Origin: Candidatus Thiodiazotropha endoloripes
Lineage (GTDB): Bacteria > Pseudomonadota > Gammaproteobacteria > Chromatiales > Chromatiaceae
Direction of reading: 5' to 3'
NCBI RefSeq assembly: GCF_001708965.1
Contig: NZ_LVJW01000006.1
Span: forward strand, 744,001-808,000
DNA: 64,000 bases
Shown here: positions 1 through 8,800 of the stretch, piece by piece
Numbering within the stretch: the stretch's first letter is position 1
How the letters are laid out: the number at the start of each line of letters is the position of its first letter
The notes under the pieces: model-generated
What the model saw: only the letters and a program-made list of their open reading frames with translations
What the model was told of the DNA's origin: nothing
Database searches by the model: none
Position numbers and translations under genes: made by a program

Positions 1-750
1 ATCCACAACCTTGCGCGCGAGTCGATAGTTCTCTTTGCCAACCTGCCTAACAGCAACGCCATCAGCAAAGATTCCCACCTGTTTGAGCTTGACCCGACGC
101 TTGGCCTTCAATGCCGTATAGAGAGACGGTGCATCCTCAGGCTCTACACCGATGATCTTCACTTGTGGATAGACATATTTGATGTAGGCGCCGATACCAG
201 CAATCAAACCACCTCCACCGACTGGAATGAAAATAGCTTCTGGCGGTGTCGGATGCTGTCTTAATATCTCCATTCCAATAGTGCCTTGGCCCGCAATCAC
301 CTCAGGATCGTCAAACGGATGGATAAAGGTCAAATTCTGCTCTTTGGCCAACTCCTGGGAGCGGGCGAAGGCCTCATCGTAGGAGTCTCCGGCCAGGACA
401 ATCTTTGCCCCAAAATTTCTCACAGACTTCACTTTGATAAGCGGCGTTGTCTTCGGCATCACAATCAATGCCTGGATTTTCAAGCGTTGAGCTGCCAGTG
501 CCACGCCCTGCGCATGATTACCCGCTGATGCAGCGATAACCCCCCGGTTACGCTTCTCTTCGCTGAGATTGATCATCTTGTTATAAGCGCCGCGAAGTTT
601 GAAGGAGAATACCGGCTGCATATCCTCCCGTTTCAGATAGACCTGGTTATCCAAACGAGCCGACAACAAGCTGATGCGGTCCAACGGGGTCTCTCGGGCA
701 ACATCATAGACGCGCGCGCGGAGAATCTTTTCTATATATGGCAAGGGCAT
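1..750 (-). CDS. ilvA: Threonine ammonia-lyase (threonine deaminase), C-terminus cut off by window edge
   Basis: PLP enzyme converting threonine to 2-oxobutanoate, the first step towards isoleucine, in the cytosol. Translating the minus strand from the ATG at 750-748 gives 250 open codons running off the left edge. The protein begins MPLPYIEKILRARVYDV. The PLP lysine lies in SFKLRGAY (K51), the SAGNHAQG substrate loop follows, and the phosphate-binding loop is PVGGGGLIAG. All are hallmarks of the fold-type II threonine deaminases. Only the catalytic domain is visible, so I cannot tell whether a C-terminal ACT regulatory domain is present (biosynthetic versus catabolic form). It is divergent from rpiA, a frequent arrangement in gammaproteobacteria. 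Confidence 0.95.
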   Translation of the reverse strand, partial: MPLPYIEKILRARVYDVARETPLDRISLLSARLDNQVYLKREDMQPVFSFKLRGAYNKMINLSEEKRNRGVIAASAGNHAQGVALAAQRLKIQALIVMPKTTPLIKVKSVRNFGAKIVLAGDSYDEAFARSQELAKEQNLTFIHPFDDPEVIAGQGTIGMEILRQHPTPPEAIFIPVGGGGLIAGIGAYIKYVYPQVKIIGVEPEDAPSLYTALKAKRRVKLKQVGIFADGVAVRQVGKENYRLARKVVD

Positions 751-1010
751 TGGCTGATCCCAAATGAATATCCGATAACAATAACTGACTTTCTCAACTT
801 GTGTAGTACCTCATACTAATCCACGATTATAGCGTGACACTAAACCATTCACCGCCAGACGCCTGACCCAGGAAATGGCTCACTCTCTTCAAATCACGCC
901 AAAAATGCGGACGATTTAACTGAGCATCTCGCCTGAAGGGAGGCCCGCACAGACTGAATCTTGCATTGCGCCAGTTGACAATGGTCTGCTATTGTCTGCG
1001 CGGCACGCAT

Positions 1011-1033
1011 TGGATTAGTGATACCAGACCCTA
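1011..1033 (-). repeat. Dispersed intergenic repeat A, single arm
   Basis: Reads TGGATTAGTGATACCAGACC followed by CTA. It matches the reverse complement of the repeat core seen at 5640-5718, 38535-38563 and 50802-50831, with two or three changes. No partner arm is clear here. Confidence 0.55.
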
Positions 1034-1128
1034 GCATGGGTATTATCACCCACTGCCGCCAAAAACCGAACAAAAAAACCAATCTGTCCGGCTGACTATA
1101 TCTCTTTTTGGGTGCTTTCACGGACCAT

Positions 1129-1141
1129 ACCGCAGTGCGGT
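1129..1141. promoter_or_regulatory. Perfect short palindrome upstream of rpiA
   Basis: ACCGCAGTGCGGT is a perfect 6-1-6 inverted repeat, 73 bases before the rpiA start codon. It could be an operator or a chance palindrome. Nothing else in the window repeats it. Confidence 0.3.
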
Positions 1142-1214
1142 AAGGGTTAAACGCACAACAGACATCGAGCAGAGACAACTCAGTGTACAGAACGATCGTA
1201 GACGGAGGGATCAG

Positions 1215-1874
1215 ATGAATGCAGATGAACTAAAAAAACAGGCCGCAAAAGCTGCCTTGGAGTACATAACAGGCGGAATCATAGGCGTCGGTACCGGCTC
1301 CACAGTCAACCACTTTATCGACTACCTGGCCACAGTCAAAGGCAAAATCGAAGGCACAGTCTCCAGCTCAGAGGCCTCGACCGAGCGCTTGAAACAGCAC
1401 GGCATACCCGTATTGGATCTCAACTCGACTGGCGATTTGGAAGTCTACATCGATGGTGCGGATGAGTCAGACCACTACCTCAATCTCATCAAAGGTGGCG
1501 GCGGCGCGCTGACCAGGGAAAAGATCATTGCCGGTGCGAGCAAGAAATTTGTCTGTATCGCGGACCAGAGCAAACTGGTTGATATGCTGGGCACCTTTCC
1601 ACTGCCGGTCGAGGTCATCCCCATGGCCAGAAGCCATGTTGCCCGACAGCTGGTAAAGCTGGGCGGTACACCGGTTTGGCGCGAAGGGTTCACCACAGAC
1701 AACGGTAATGTAATCCTGGATGTTCACAATCTGGAAATCATGAAGCCCAGAGAGATGGAACAACAGATCAATGCCATTGCCGGCGTTGTGACAACAGGTA
1801 TATTTGCCTTACGCGGCGCGGATGTGTTGATTCTGGGAACTGAGGAAGGCGCCAAAACCGTGCAGCCGAAATAA
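1215..1874 (+). CDS. rpiA: Ribose-5-phosphate isomerase A
   Basis: Interconverts ribose 5-phosphate and ribulose 5-phosphate in the non-oxidative pentose phosphate and Calvin pathways, in the cytosol. The 219 residues match the usual RpiA length. Family motifs appear in order: [12 protein letters not shown] (phosphate loop), SSEAS, IDGADE with the catalytic acidic residues, [12 protein letters not shown], and IADQSKLV. The ATG is preceded by GGAGG at 1204-1208, a strong ribosome binding site at normal spacing. It is monocistronic between divergent ilvA and a convergent porin gene. Confidence 0.97.
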   Translation: MNADELKKQAAKAALEYITGGIIGVGTGSTVNHFIDYLATVKGKIEGTVSSSEASTERLKQHGIPVLDLNSTGDLEVYIDGADESDHYLNLIKGGGGALTREKIIAGASKKFVCIADQSKLVDMLGTFPLPVEVIPMARSHVARQLVKLGGTPVWREGFTTDNGNVILDVHNLEIMKPREMEQQINAIAGVVTTGIFALRGADVLILGTEEGAKTVQPK

Positions 1875-1890
1875 GCCACCGATTAGCCCT

Positions 1891-1963
1891 GCCTGCCGAT
1901 TCAGTCAAATCAAACGATTAGAGATGTCTCACGGTTATTTCTCTAACGAGTTGAACGGCAGGC
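1891..1963. repeat. Long imperfect hairpin downstream of rpiA
   Basis: Outer arms GCCTGCCG (1891-1898) and its complement ending at 1963 enclose inner arms with TTAGAGA near 1918-1924 and TCTCTAA near 1940-1946. The outer part continues as an imperfect match. It looks like a short palindromic element rather than a classical terminator, since no T-tract follows. Confidence 0.5.
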
Positions 1964-2091
1964 TGTGATCTGCGGGATCGGTTTGTTAGCCGGAGTGTGA
2001 AACCACTCACTCAGCCCAGGAAAGGATCGCGCCGGATCGGCAACCCACCTTGATCCTTCACCTATCAAATCGAGTTTCTGACTTAAGAGGC

Positions 2092-2124
2092 AAAAAAAAG
2101 CGGGGCTCAATGAGCCCCGCTTTT
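2092..2124. terminator. Bidirectional intrinsic terminator between rpiA and the porin gene
   Basis: A perfect 9-bp GC-rich stem (GCGGGGCTC at 2100-2108, complement at 2112-2120) with a 3-base loop. It is flanked by eight A on the left and four T on the right. Read on the minus strand the stem is followed by eight U, so it is strongest for the porin transcript ending at 2149. Confidence 0.92.
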
Positions 2125-2148
2125 CGATACAACCAGTTCTAACAACTA

Positions 2149-3165
2149 TTAGAAGTTGTGGTTGATCTGGAAGCTGACAACGCTTGATTCGTCGCCGCTG
2201 TCATCCATCTCAGAGGTTACGTAGTAAGCAGCAACCTGGGTACGCTTGCTCATGTTGTAGTCGTAACCGAAACCGAAACCATCGTGGCTACCGGTACGGA
2301 ACAGGTTAGCGGTGGAGTCGTCAGAGTCAACTTTGAAGAATTTAGCTTTGAAGTTACCAGGACCGGCTTTCACAGAACCGTTCAGCATGATACTGGTGGA
2401 ATCGTCAACACCGTTCTCGATGGTGTCGTAGATCATACCAACTTTGAACATGTCGTGCTTGTAACCCAGACCTACACGTACGTTCTCGTGGTCATCACCA
2501 GAGGTAGCAGGATGAACAGTGGTCTCAGGGGTAGCAACTTCCAATGCAACAGAAGCGAAGATACCGAAGTTAGAGTACATCAGAGCCAGAGAGTAAGCGT
2601 CGGTCAGGCCATCAGCCTCTTCGCCTTCAACTGAAGTGGTGTTCTCACCAGGAACCAGAGCAACAGCAGCGGTCAGACCGCCCATTGCAGGTGAGATGTA
2701 AGCCAGGGTACCGTCAGCACGCAGATCGAGCAGATCTTCGGTGTAGCCCAGGTTGTTATCAACAGCGGTGTCACCGAAGTAGTCCAGAGAACCGGTGGAG
2801 ATTTTCAGAGGGGTGTCGTGACGACCAACTACGAAAGTACCGAAACCGCCAGCCAGGCCGACGAAAGCGTTACGAGCGCCCAGACCACCGTTACCAGCAA
2901 ATTCGTTGCCGCCAACGTTGGTAGAGATGTTCACGCCGTATTCAATTTTGTAAACACCGGTCAGACCGTTGCCCAGATCTTCAGAACCCTTAACGCCGAG
3001 ACGGGAGGTACGGTTGTTGATCTGAATTTCGTCGTCGCCGCCTGCATCAGAGAAATCTACGATGTCGAGAGACTGACGGACTTTACCGTAGATGGTGGCA
3101 TCAGCCATGGCTGCAGCAGGTGCTACCAGAGCAGCAGCGATTGCCAAAGAAAGTACTTTTTTCAT
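2149..3165 (-). CDS. Outer-membrane porin (gram-negative trimeric porin type)
   Basis: General diffusion channel of the outer membrane. The 338-residue precursor starts MKKVLSLAIAAALVAPAAA with a clear signal peptide ending before ADATIYGKV, a typical mature porin N-terminus. It ends VSFQINHNF; the terminal Phe is the BAM recognition signal. Body motifs such as RTSRLGVKGSEDLGNG and YKIEYGVN are those of the beta- and gammaproteobacterial Porin_4 family. Many alternating beta-strand segments rich in Gly, Asp and aromatic residues fill the rest. A GGAG precedes the ATG. With its own promoter and strong terminator it is probably highly expressed. Substrate preference cannot be read from the sequence. 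Confidence 0.95.
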   Translation of the reverse strand: MKKVLSLAIAAALVAPAAAMADATIYGKVRQSLDIVDFSDAGGDDEIQINNRTSRLGVKGSEDLGNGLTGVYKIEYGVNISTNVGGNEFAGNGGLGARNAFVGLAGGFGTFVVGRHDTPLKISTGSLDYFGDTAVDNNLGYTEDLLDLRADGTLAYISPAMGGLTAAVALVPGENTTSVEGEEADGLTDAYSLALMYSNFGIFASVALEVATPETTVHPATSGDDHENVRVGLGYKHDMFKVGMIYDTIENGVDDSTSIMLNGSVKAGPGNFKAKFFKVDSDDSTANLFRTGSHDGFGFGYDYNMSKRTQVAAYYVTSEMDDSGDESSVVSFQINHNF

Positions 3166-3215
3166 TTGAGTTAACTCCGAAGAATTGATGGGTAGAAAAA
3201 TTGACTACGATGCAG

Positions 3216-3244
3216 ATATTAGACAACGAAATTCTAAATTGCAA
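3216..3244 (-). promoter_or_regulatory. Candidate sigma-70 promoter of the porin gene
   Basis: On the minus strand, TTGCAA (3244-3239) and TAATAT (3221-3216) are separated by exactly 17 bases, about 50 bases ahead of the porin ATG. Each hexamer matches the consensus at four of six positions. Two further TTGCAA motifs lie just upstream in an A/T-rich tract. Confidence 0.55.
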
Positions 3245-3510
3245 GACTTTTTTTGCAAAAAAGACACATAAATCACCATTGTTGCAAAATTGATACACAC
3301 AAAATAAAGCGCCCATAAAATAAATATATATCAGTTGGTTAAATAATTTTTTTAGACAATTTTCTGAATTCTGAGTTGATTAAAACCAAGCTATTAACTC
3401 AGTTATTGTTGCGCTATTTTAAGCGTCATAAACATCACAACATTAGAAATACACTACCCACAAAAATACCATAAATAACAGATAGATATATCAATTTGAG
3501 GATTTACTTT

Positions 3511-3657
3511 ATGAATAATCCCTATGAATTACCTGATTAAGCTAGGGTATCTAGAGCGGAAAATATTAAGAATACTTTAAGAAAAGAGGCTGTCGACGCA
3601 AAAAACAGACACAACCTTATAAATACAACTGATCCTGGCAATCCTGGTGACTCATAA
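3511..3657 (+). pseudogene. Possible tiny gene interrupted by one in-frame TAA
   Basis: A strong ribosome binding site (GAGGA at 3498-3502) precedes ATG 3511, which reads MNNPYELPD and then TAA at 3538-3540. The same frame continues open for 38 more codons (ARVSRAENIKNTLRKEAVDA and onward) to TAA at 3655. No family is recognised. It could be a nine-codon leader peptide, a decayed small gene, or chance. Confidence 0.3.
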
Positions 3658-3720
3658 TCAGCTTTTTTACGCCAGGATCGATAAAAAGCCATCACTTTGG
3701 GGAACGTCTAACCAGGATCA
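3631..3720. repeat. Nested inverted CCTGG/CCAGG motifs
   Basis: GATCCTGGC at 3631-3639 pairs perfectly with GCCAGGATC at 3671-3679. A second pair, ATCCTGGTGA (3641-3650) and ACCAGGATCA (3711-3720), is imperfect. It lies just past the 3' end of the AmgK-like gene and may act as its terminator or as a protein site. No U-tract supports a classical terminator. Confidence 0.4.
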
Positions 3721-3737
3721 GGATAAGTTACTGACAC

Positions 3738-4718
3738 TCACAAGCCGGGCATGACCCGATTACGCAGAAACTCACCCAGATCTTGAGTTGCCGGGTAGCG
3801 ATCCGCCACCCCGAGAATATAACCCAGGGTTCGAGGGATATCCTGAAGATAGCCGGGCTTACCATCACGCCTGTTCAGCCTGGCGAATATGCCGCTGGCC
3901 TTCAAATGTCGCTGCACCCCCATCAGATCAAACCAGCCGAGAAAGCTGGACTCATCCTGCTCGGTAAGCACGCCGGATTTGCAGGCCGACTCAAAGTAGC
4001 CCATTGCCCAGGCCTCCACCTGATCGGCCGGCCATTCGATATAACAATCTTTCAGCAGCGAGACCAGATCGTAGGTGACCGGACCGATCACCGCATCCTG
4101 AAAGTCGATAACACCGGGATTATGAGAATCAACCACCATCAGATTGCGTGAGTGGTAATCCCGGTGTACACAAACCTGGGGCTGTTGCAGCGCATTTTCA
4201 GCCAATAACTGAAACAGCTCATCCAACAATTGTCGCTCTTCCTGGCTCAACTGTAGATTCAGGTGGGCTTCCAGCAGCCAGTCACGAAACAGTTCCATCT
4301 CATTGATCAGAAGACTTCGGTCATAGCGGGGTAATCCGTGACTCGGCCCGCAAGCCTGCAGGGTCACCAGTGCAGCCAGTGCATCACCATAGAGACGATC
4401 CACTGTCTGGGGATTCAAACGGTCCAGATAGAGCACATCGCCCAGATCCTCAAGCAACAGAAAACCTTGCTCCAGATTCATGGCATGAATATGAGGCACA
4501 TTCAATCCGATACGCTCAAATGCATTCGCAACCTGAATGAAAGGCTTTGTATCCTCTTTGTCAGTTGGCGCGTCCATTGCGATATAACTGCCGTCACCCA
4601 CACCGATGCGAAAGTAGCGTCGAAAGCTGGCATCACCGGAAGCCGGTTCAAAGGAGTAGTCGCTGATCTCCGGAAGCGTGTTCAGCCAATCTTTGAGCTG
4701 CGCGATACGTTGTGGCAT
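3738..4718 (-). CDS. amgK: AmgK-like sugar kinase (aminoglycoside phosphotransferase fold)
   Basis: Probable N-acetylmuramate/N-acetylglucosamine anomeric kinase of the MurNAc recycling route that bypasses de novo UDP-MurNAc synthesis. The 326 residues start MPQRIAQLKDWL at ATG 4718, which has GGAG eight bases upstream; an earlier in-frame start is less likely. The APH catalytic loop HRDYHSRNLMV and the metal-binding VIDFQDA are both intact. In Pseudomonas amgK sits with murU beside lptD. Here lptD is 6 kb away across the RND operon and no murU is in the window. Other APH-fold kinases cannot be excluded from sequence alone. Confidence 0.8.
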   Translation of the reverse strand: MPQRIAQLKDWLNTLPEISDYSFEPASGDASFRRYFRIGVGDGSYIAMDAPTDKEDTKPFIQVANAFERIGLNVPHIHAMNLEQGFLLLEDLGDVLYLDRLNPQTVDRLYGDALAALVTLQACGPSHGLPRYDRSLLINEMELFRDWLLEAHLNLQLSQEERQLLDELFQLLAENALQQPQVCVHRDYHSRNLMVVDSHNPGVIDFQDAVIGPVTYDLVSLLKDCYIEWPADQVEAWAMGYFESACKSGVLTEQDESSFLGWFDLMGVQRHLKASGIFARLNRRDGKPGYLQDIPRTLGYILGVADRYPATQDLGEFLRNRVMPGL

Positions 4719-4759
4719 GAAGACTCCAAATACTGATGCCTGATAAATCTGATGCGGAG

Positions 4760-4930
4760 GAATGTACAGAATCGGTAAGGGCTCGTCACCTGTTCTTGTA
4801 TAACCAAGAGACAATTCACTGCGCAAATGAACACAAATGGTTGCTGAGTGCTGGATAGGCCAGGAGCCAGTTCACGATGGACCTCAAGTGCACAGCCAAT
4901 CACTCGATTCGAGAGTTCATCAAATTCCAT
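4760..4930 (-). pseudogene. Remnant of a GxxExxY-family gene (PDDEXK_3-like)
   Basis: From ATG 4930 the frame reads [20 protein letters not shown] and LAPGL, the unmistakable N-terminus of GxxExxY proteins. The motif itself is damaged: GLSSTQQ stands where GLLESxYQQ is expected. After that only a shifted frame keeps family-like residues (RSELSLGYTRTGDEPLPILY). The rest of the roughly 125-residue protein is missing. The remnant now forms the upstream region of the AmgK-like gene. The first codons are repeated at 5403-5432. Confidence 0.7.
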
Positions 4931-5178
4931 CTTTCGTGACCTTCGCGGTAAACAATCAAATTATCCTTGAATTCTGATCATCTGACATGATGAGCCAACT
5001 GCACGAGCCGCCTATTCATTACCATGTTAAGTCCGTCGGTCTTTTGCACCACGAAGGACACGAAGAGCACGAAGTACTCTTCTCTCATCTCTTCGTGTGC
5101 TTCGTGCTCTTCGTGGTAAATAAATCAGTCATCCTTGAACTTAGGGCCTGTTAACACGAATCCAATAGGCCCTGTTGC
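4905..5178. repeat. Direct repeat copy 1 (GxxExxY leader with heptad hairpin)
   Basis: About 270 bases almost identical to 5403-5675, offset 497-498. It contains the first codons and leader of the GxxExxY remnant, a 27-base imperfect inverted repeat (5048-5074 with 5091-5117) built from the 7-base unit CACGAAG, and one arm of repeat A at 5143-5165. The identity suggests a recent duplication. Confidence 0.88.
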
Positions 5179-5402
5179 GCCTGAAAAAGCGCCAATCAAA
5201 GGCTACGTCGACACTCACCGCAGCCATAGGGACACCCCGTTCAAGGTCTGGCACTCATCGCCGTTCCGTTTCACCACAAGAGCACAAAGCACACGTAGAT
5301 TCATAGAACTATTCGCTTAATCCCATCCTTTAGCTTTTTGACATTGAAACTCATGAGCAACCCCGTTCTGAATCCAGCCAATTTCATGTAAGTTAGCAAT
5401 TG

Positions 5403-5718
5403 CGATTCGAGAGTTCATCAAATTCCATCTTTCGAGACCTTCGTGGTAAAAATCAAATTATCCTTGAATTCTGATCATCTGACATGATGAGCCAACTGCA
5501 CGAGCCGCCTATTCATTACCATGTTAAGTCCGTCGGTCTTTTGCACCACGAAGGACACGAAGAGCACGAAGTACTCTTCTCTCATCTCTTCGTGTGCTTC
5601 GTGCTCTTCGTGGTAAATAAATCAGTCATCCTTGAACTTAGGGCCGGTTAACACTGACCCTATAGGCCCTGTTAGGCCTGAAGGGCATATTGGATTAGTG
5701 TTAACAGACCCTAGAATC
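5403..5718. repeat. Direct repeat copy 2 plus palindromic repeat A
   Basis: The second copy of the 270-base repeat, with the heptad hairpin at 5545-5571 and 5588-5614. The GxxExxY start here is cut after ten codons ([11 protein letters not shown] then stop). It runs into a two-armed repeat A at 5640-5718, whose arms around GTTAACACT and AGTGTTAAC are inverted around a roughly 40-base centre. The 224 bases between the copies (5179-5402) are unique, with no gene. Confidence 0.88.
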
Positions 5719-5822
5719 CCTGGCTTGAGAAACCAACTATGGGAGCAACAACTCATTTCCCGGTTCACTCTGCCGCTCCAGTACACCTCAATGGGCGCAT
5801 AGAATACGAAGACTCTTATGGG

Positions 5823-8800
5823 TTAAGGGTTCTCAGCAACATAATCCTGACTTGTTTCACTCTTCTGCCGTTTTGAAACCCGGTTGCGCAGATCATCAGC
5901 GATCAGATAGAAACAGGGAAGCGCCAGCAGGATCAGCAGGGTCGCAAAAACCAGACCGAATCCCAGGCTGACTGCCATCGGTGAGAGAAACGCGGTCTGA
6001 CCGGTTGCAAAAAAGATCAGTGGCGAGATACCCAGGAAGGTGGTTGCAGTGGTTAGCAGTATCGGTCTTATACGAACCCTTCCCGCCTCCACCATCGCCT
6101 CTTTTCTTTCCCAACCTTCACGTCTGAGGCGCTTGGCGAAATCGATCAAAATCAATGAATCATTGACAACAATACCGGTCAACGCAAGAAAACCGATCAA
6201 TGATAAAAACTGCAGATTGAAGTCGAACAACCAGTGACCGAAGATGACGCCGATTGCACCGAAAGGTATGGCAAACATCACCACCAATGGGTCGAGCAGT
6301 GACTTGAACAGGGCAGCCAGGATAAAAAAGATCACCGCCAGGGCGATAATCCCGGCCCGCTTCATCCCCGCCATTGACTCCTGGGCCTTTTTCTTCTCGC
6401 CGAGAAAGATGATGCGCTGCCCTTCCGGCAAACTGGAGAACTCGCTCTTGATCTGCTCGATCACCTGATTCGGTGTGGTGATCTTGGCATCCACTTCGGC
6501 GGTCACTGTCGCCAATCGACTCAGGTTGCGCCGATTGATGGTATTGAAACCCCTGGCTTCCTGAATGTCCGCCACATCGCCAAGATAGACCGTACGCCCA
6601 TCGTCCAGGGTGATCGGCAGACGTGACAAGGCACCGGCATCATGACGCAATTCGTCGTCATAGATCAGACGTACCGGAATGCGCTTATCCTGCCAGCTCA
6701 CATAGGAGAGCTTGAGCCCGAGAAAACCGGTTCGGACCGCGTCCGCCAATTGGGTTTGAGTCAGCCCCAATCTGCGCCCACGCTCGTTCAGTTCATAGCG
6801 ATACTCAAGCTTGCCTGGATCCATGTCCTGGCGGGCATCCGAAATACCCGGTAAACGTTGCACAAAACTGCGAATCGATTCTGCACTGCGACTGATCTGA
6901 GTAACAGACTCACCCAGAACGCCAACCTCCAAATCGGCACCTGCCGGCCCACCCTGGGCACGCAGTATTGACATCCGCTGTATACCCGGGACCTGCTGCA
7001 GTGCCTGACGCACCGCATCGATCACCTCGGCAGAGCTGCGATCCCGGCTCCCCTCCCTGGTGAACTTCAGACTGACTACCGGCGAGATCCAGCGCTCGAT
7101 GAAACCCTTAGGCTTCTGCTTTTTCAGATCCACAATCAGCTGAATGTAGCGACTTCCCATGCGCACCCGATGAAAGTCGATGAACATCACACCCACATTG
7201 GTCAGCAGGGTCTCCAGTTCATCATCACCAATGGTCTGCATCAACGTCTCTTCCAGCTTATCAGCCAGTCGTGATGCCTCATCGATACTGTATGTGCTCG
7301 GCGCCTCGATGTTGACGAAGAACTGCCCTACATCCACATGGCCGAACAACAGAAACGGCACCCTGGTGGCCGCAAAGGTAACGGCAATCGCCAACACACC
7401 CACACTCAACATGGCTACCGGATAGCGGTAGTCGAGACACTTACGCAGCAGCTGGGTATAGCGCCGGTTGAGTGCCGACCAGTCGATCCTGCCCTTTTTA
7501 CGGGTTTTCGTTTTGCGTAAAAACTCTTTCGCATGGGATGGCAGAACCCCGAACGCCTCCAGCAGTGAGCCCATCAGTGATGAAGTGACCACCACCGGGA
7601 TTACCGAAATAAAGGCCCCCATGGTTCCACCGATTGCAAACATCGGCATGAATGCGGCAATGGTTGTCGAGGTGGAGGCAACCACCGGCCAGTAGACCTC
7701 ACGGGTTCCCTGGGTTGCCGCATAGGTGGGCGATTCACCCGACTCCAGATGACGATAGACATTCTCACTGACGATGATCGCATCATCCACGATCAATCCC
7801 AGCGCGATCAGAAACGCAAACAGGGAGACCATGTTGATACTGTATCCCAGCATATAGAGGGCGATGACAGCCACCAGGAAAGAGACCGGAATACCCAGTG
7901 CGGTGATGAACGCCACACGGAAGTTGAGCATCAGATAGAGCGCCAGCAAGACCAGAGCCAGACCAACGATGCCGGATGACTTCACCGTCTCAAGACGGTT
8001 CTTGACGTAGACAGAGAGATCACTGAACAGCCCCAGTTGCACACCGGCCGGCAGTGATTGCTGACGCTCTGCCACATAGGCCCTAACCAGCTTGGCCACT
8101 TCGATGGTACTGGCCTGACTGGTCTTATTGAGTGTCAGATTGACGGAGGCTTTGCCATTGAAACGCCCCAGGGTCTGCGCCTCCTCATGACGCAGCTGAA
8201 CCTGAGCAAGATCCCCCAGTCTCAGCTGCCCACCCATCTCGTTGTTACGCAAAACGATGGCGGCCATCTGTTGCGGATCGGGAGGTACTCCCATGCCTCG
8301 CAAGCGGATATCCCCACCGCTGGACTTCAAGGTACCACCGGGAAGATCCCGCAGATTGTTGCGCAGTGCCTTGGAGATCAGATTCAGGGACACCCCCCGG
8401 GCAGCCAGCACCTGAGGATCGACCACTACCCAGATCTCCCACTCCCGGTCCCCGGCCACCCCGACCGAAGCGGTGCCGGGTATCTGTATCAACTCATCCT
8501 TGATCTGCTCGGCCAGCAGATAGAGCTCACCTCGGGATATGTCACCATAGAGACTGACAGAGATGACCGGAAATCGGGTTTCAAGCCTGGCCAGTTCCGG
8601 CTCTTCCGCCTCTGAAGGCAGATCATCGACCTGGTCGAGTGCGGTACGCACTTTGCGCATGAAGTTGTCCACATCAGAACCGCTTTTCAACTCGATCAGA
8701 ATGTTGGACAGACTCTCATTACTGGTGGAGCTGATCACATCGATATCGGCAAGACCATCCAGCTCCTGTTCGATCGGCAGTGTGATCTGTCGCTCGACCT

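Larger units (their letters stand above)
751..1214. other. Intergenic region between divergent ilvA and rpiA
   Basis: This 464-base spacer must hold promoters for both genes. I see one arm of the GGGCCTGTTAACAC-type repeat near 1011-1033 and a 13-base palindrome at 1129-1141. I cannot place a convincing -35/-10 pair: a TTGACA at 975-980 has no matching -10. An open frame on the minus strand at 894-1178 has no family resemblance and I do not regard it as a gene. Confidence 0.6.
3166..3737. other. AT-rich intergenic region upstream of the porin gene
   Basis: This 572-base space is strikingly AT-rich compared with its neighbours. It holds the porin promoter (3216-3244), repeated TTGCAA motifs, a tiny interrupted reading frame with a good ribosome binding site (3511-3657), and inverted CCTGG/CCAGG motifs at 3631-3720. 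Confidence 0.7.

Noticed and set aside
975-980. TTGACA as -35 of rpiA
   Set aside because: No -10 hexamer at 16-18 bases, and it is more than 200 bases from the start codon.
894-1178. 94-codon frame on the minus strand between ilvA and rpiA
   Set aside because: No ribosome binding site, no family resemblance, and it spans a dispersed repeat arm and the rpiA promoter region.
4976-5087. Small minus-strand frame reading MREEYFVLFVSFVVQKTDGL
   Set aside because: Its FVLFVSFVV part is simply the translation of the CACGAAG heptad hairpin. The same frame recurs in the second repeat copy; no start signal supports it.
5040-5120. CRISPR-like appearance of the CACGAAG repeats
   Set aside because: Seven-base units without spacers, arranged as one inverted repeat; no cas genes are nearby.
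5135-5320. 61-codon plus-strand frame
   Set aside because: It starts in the duplicated repeat and crosses into unique spacer; codon use is not coding-like.
8058-8615. 185-codon plus-strand frame inside the RND permease gene
   Set aside because: Shadow of a well-supported gene on the other strand with complete RND motifs.
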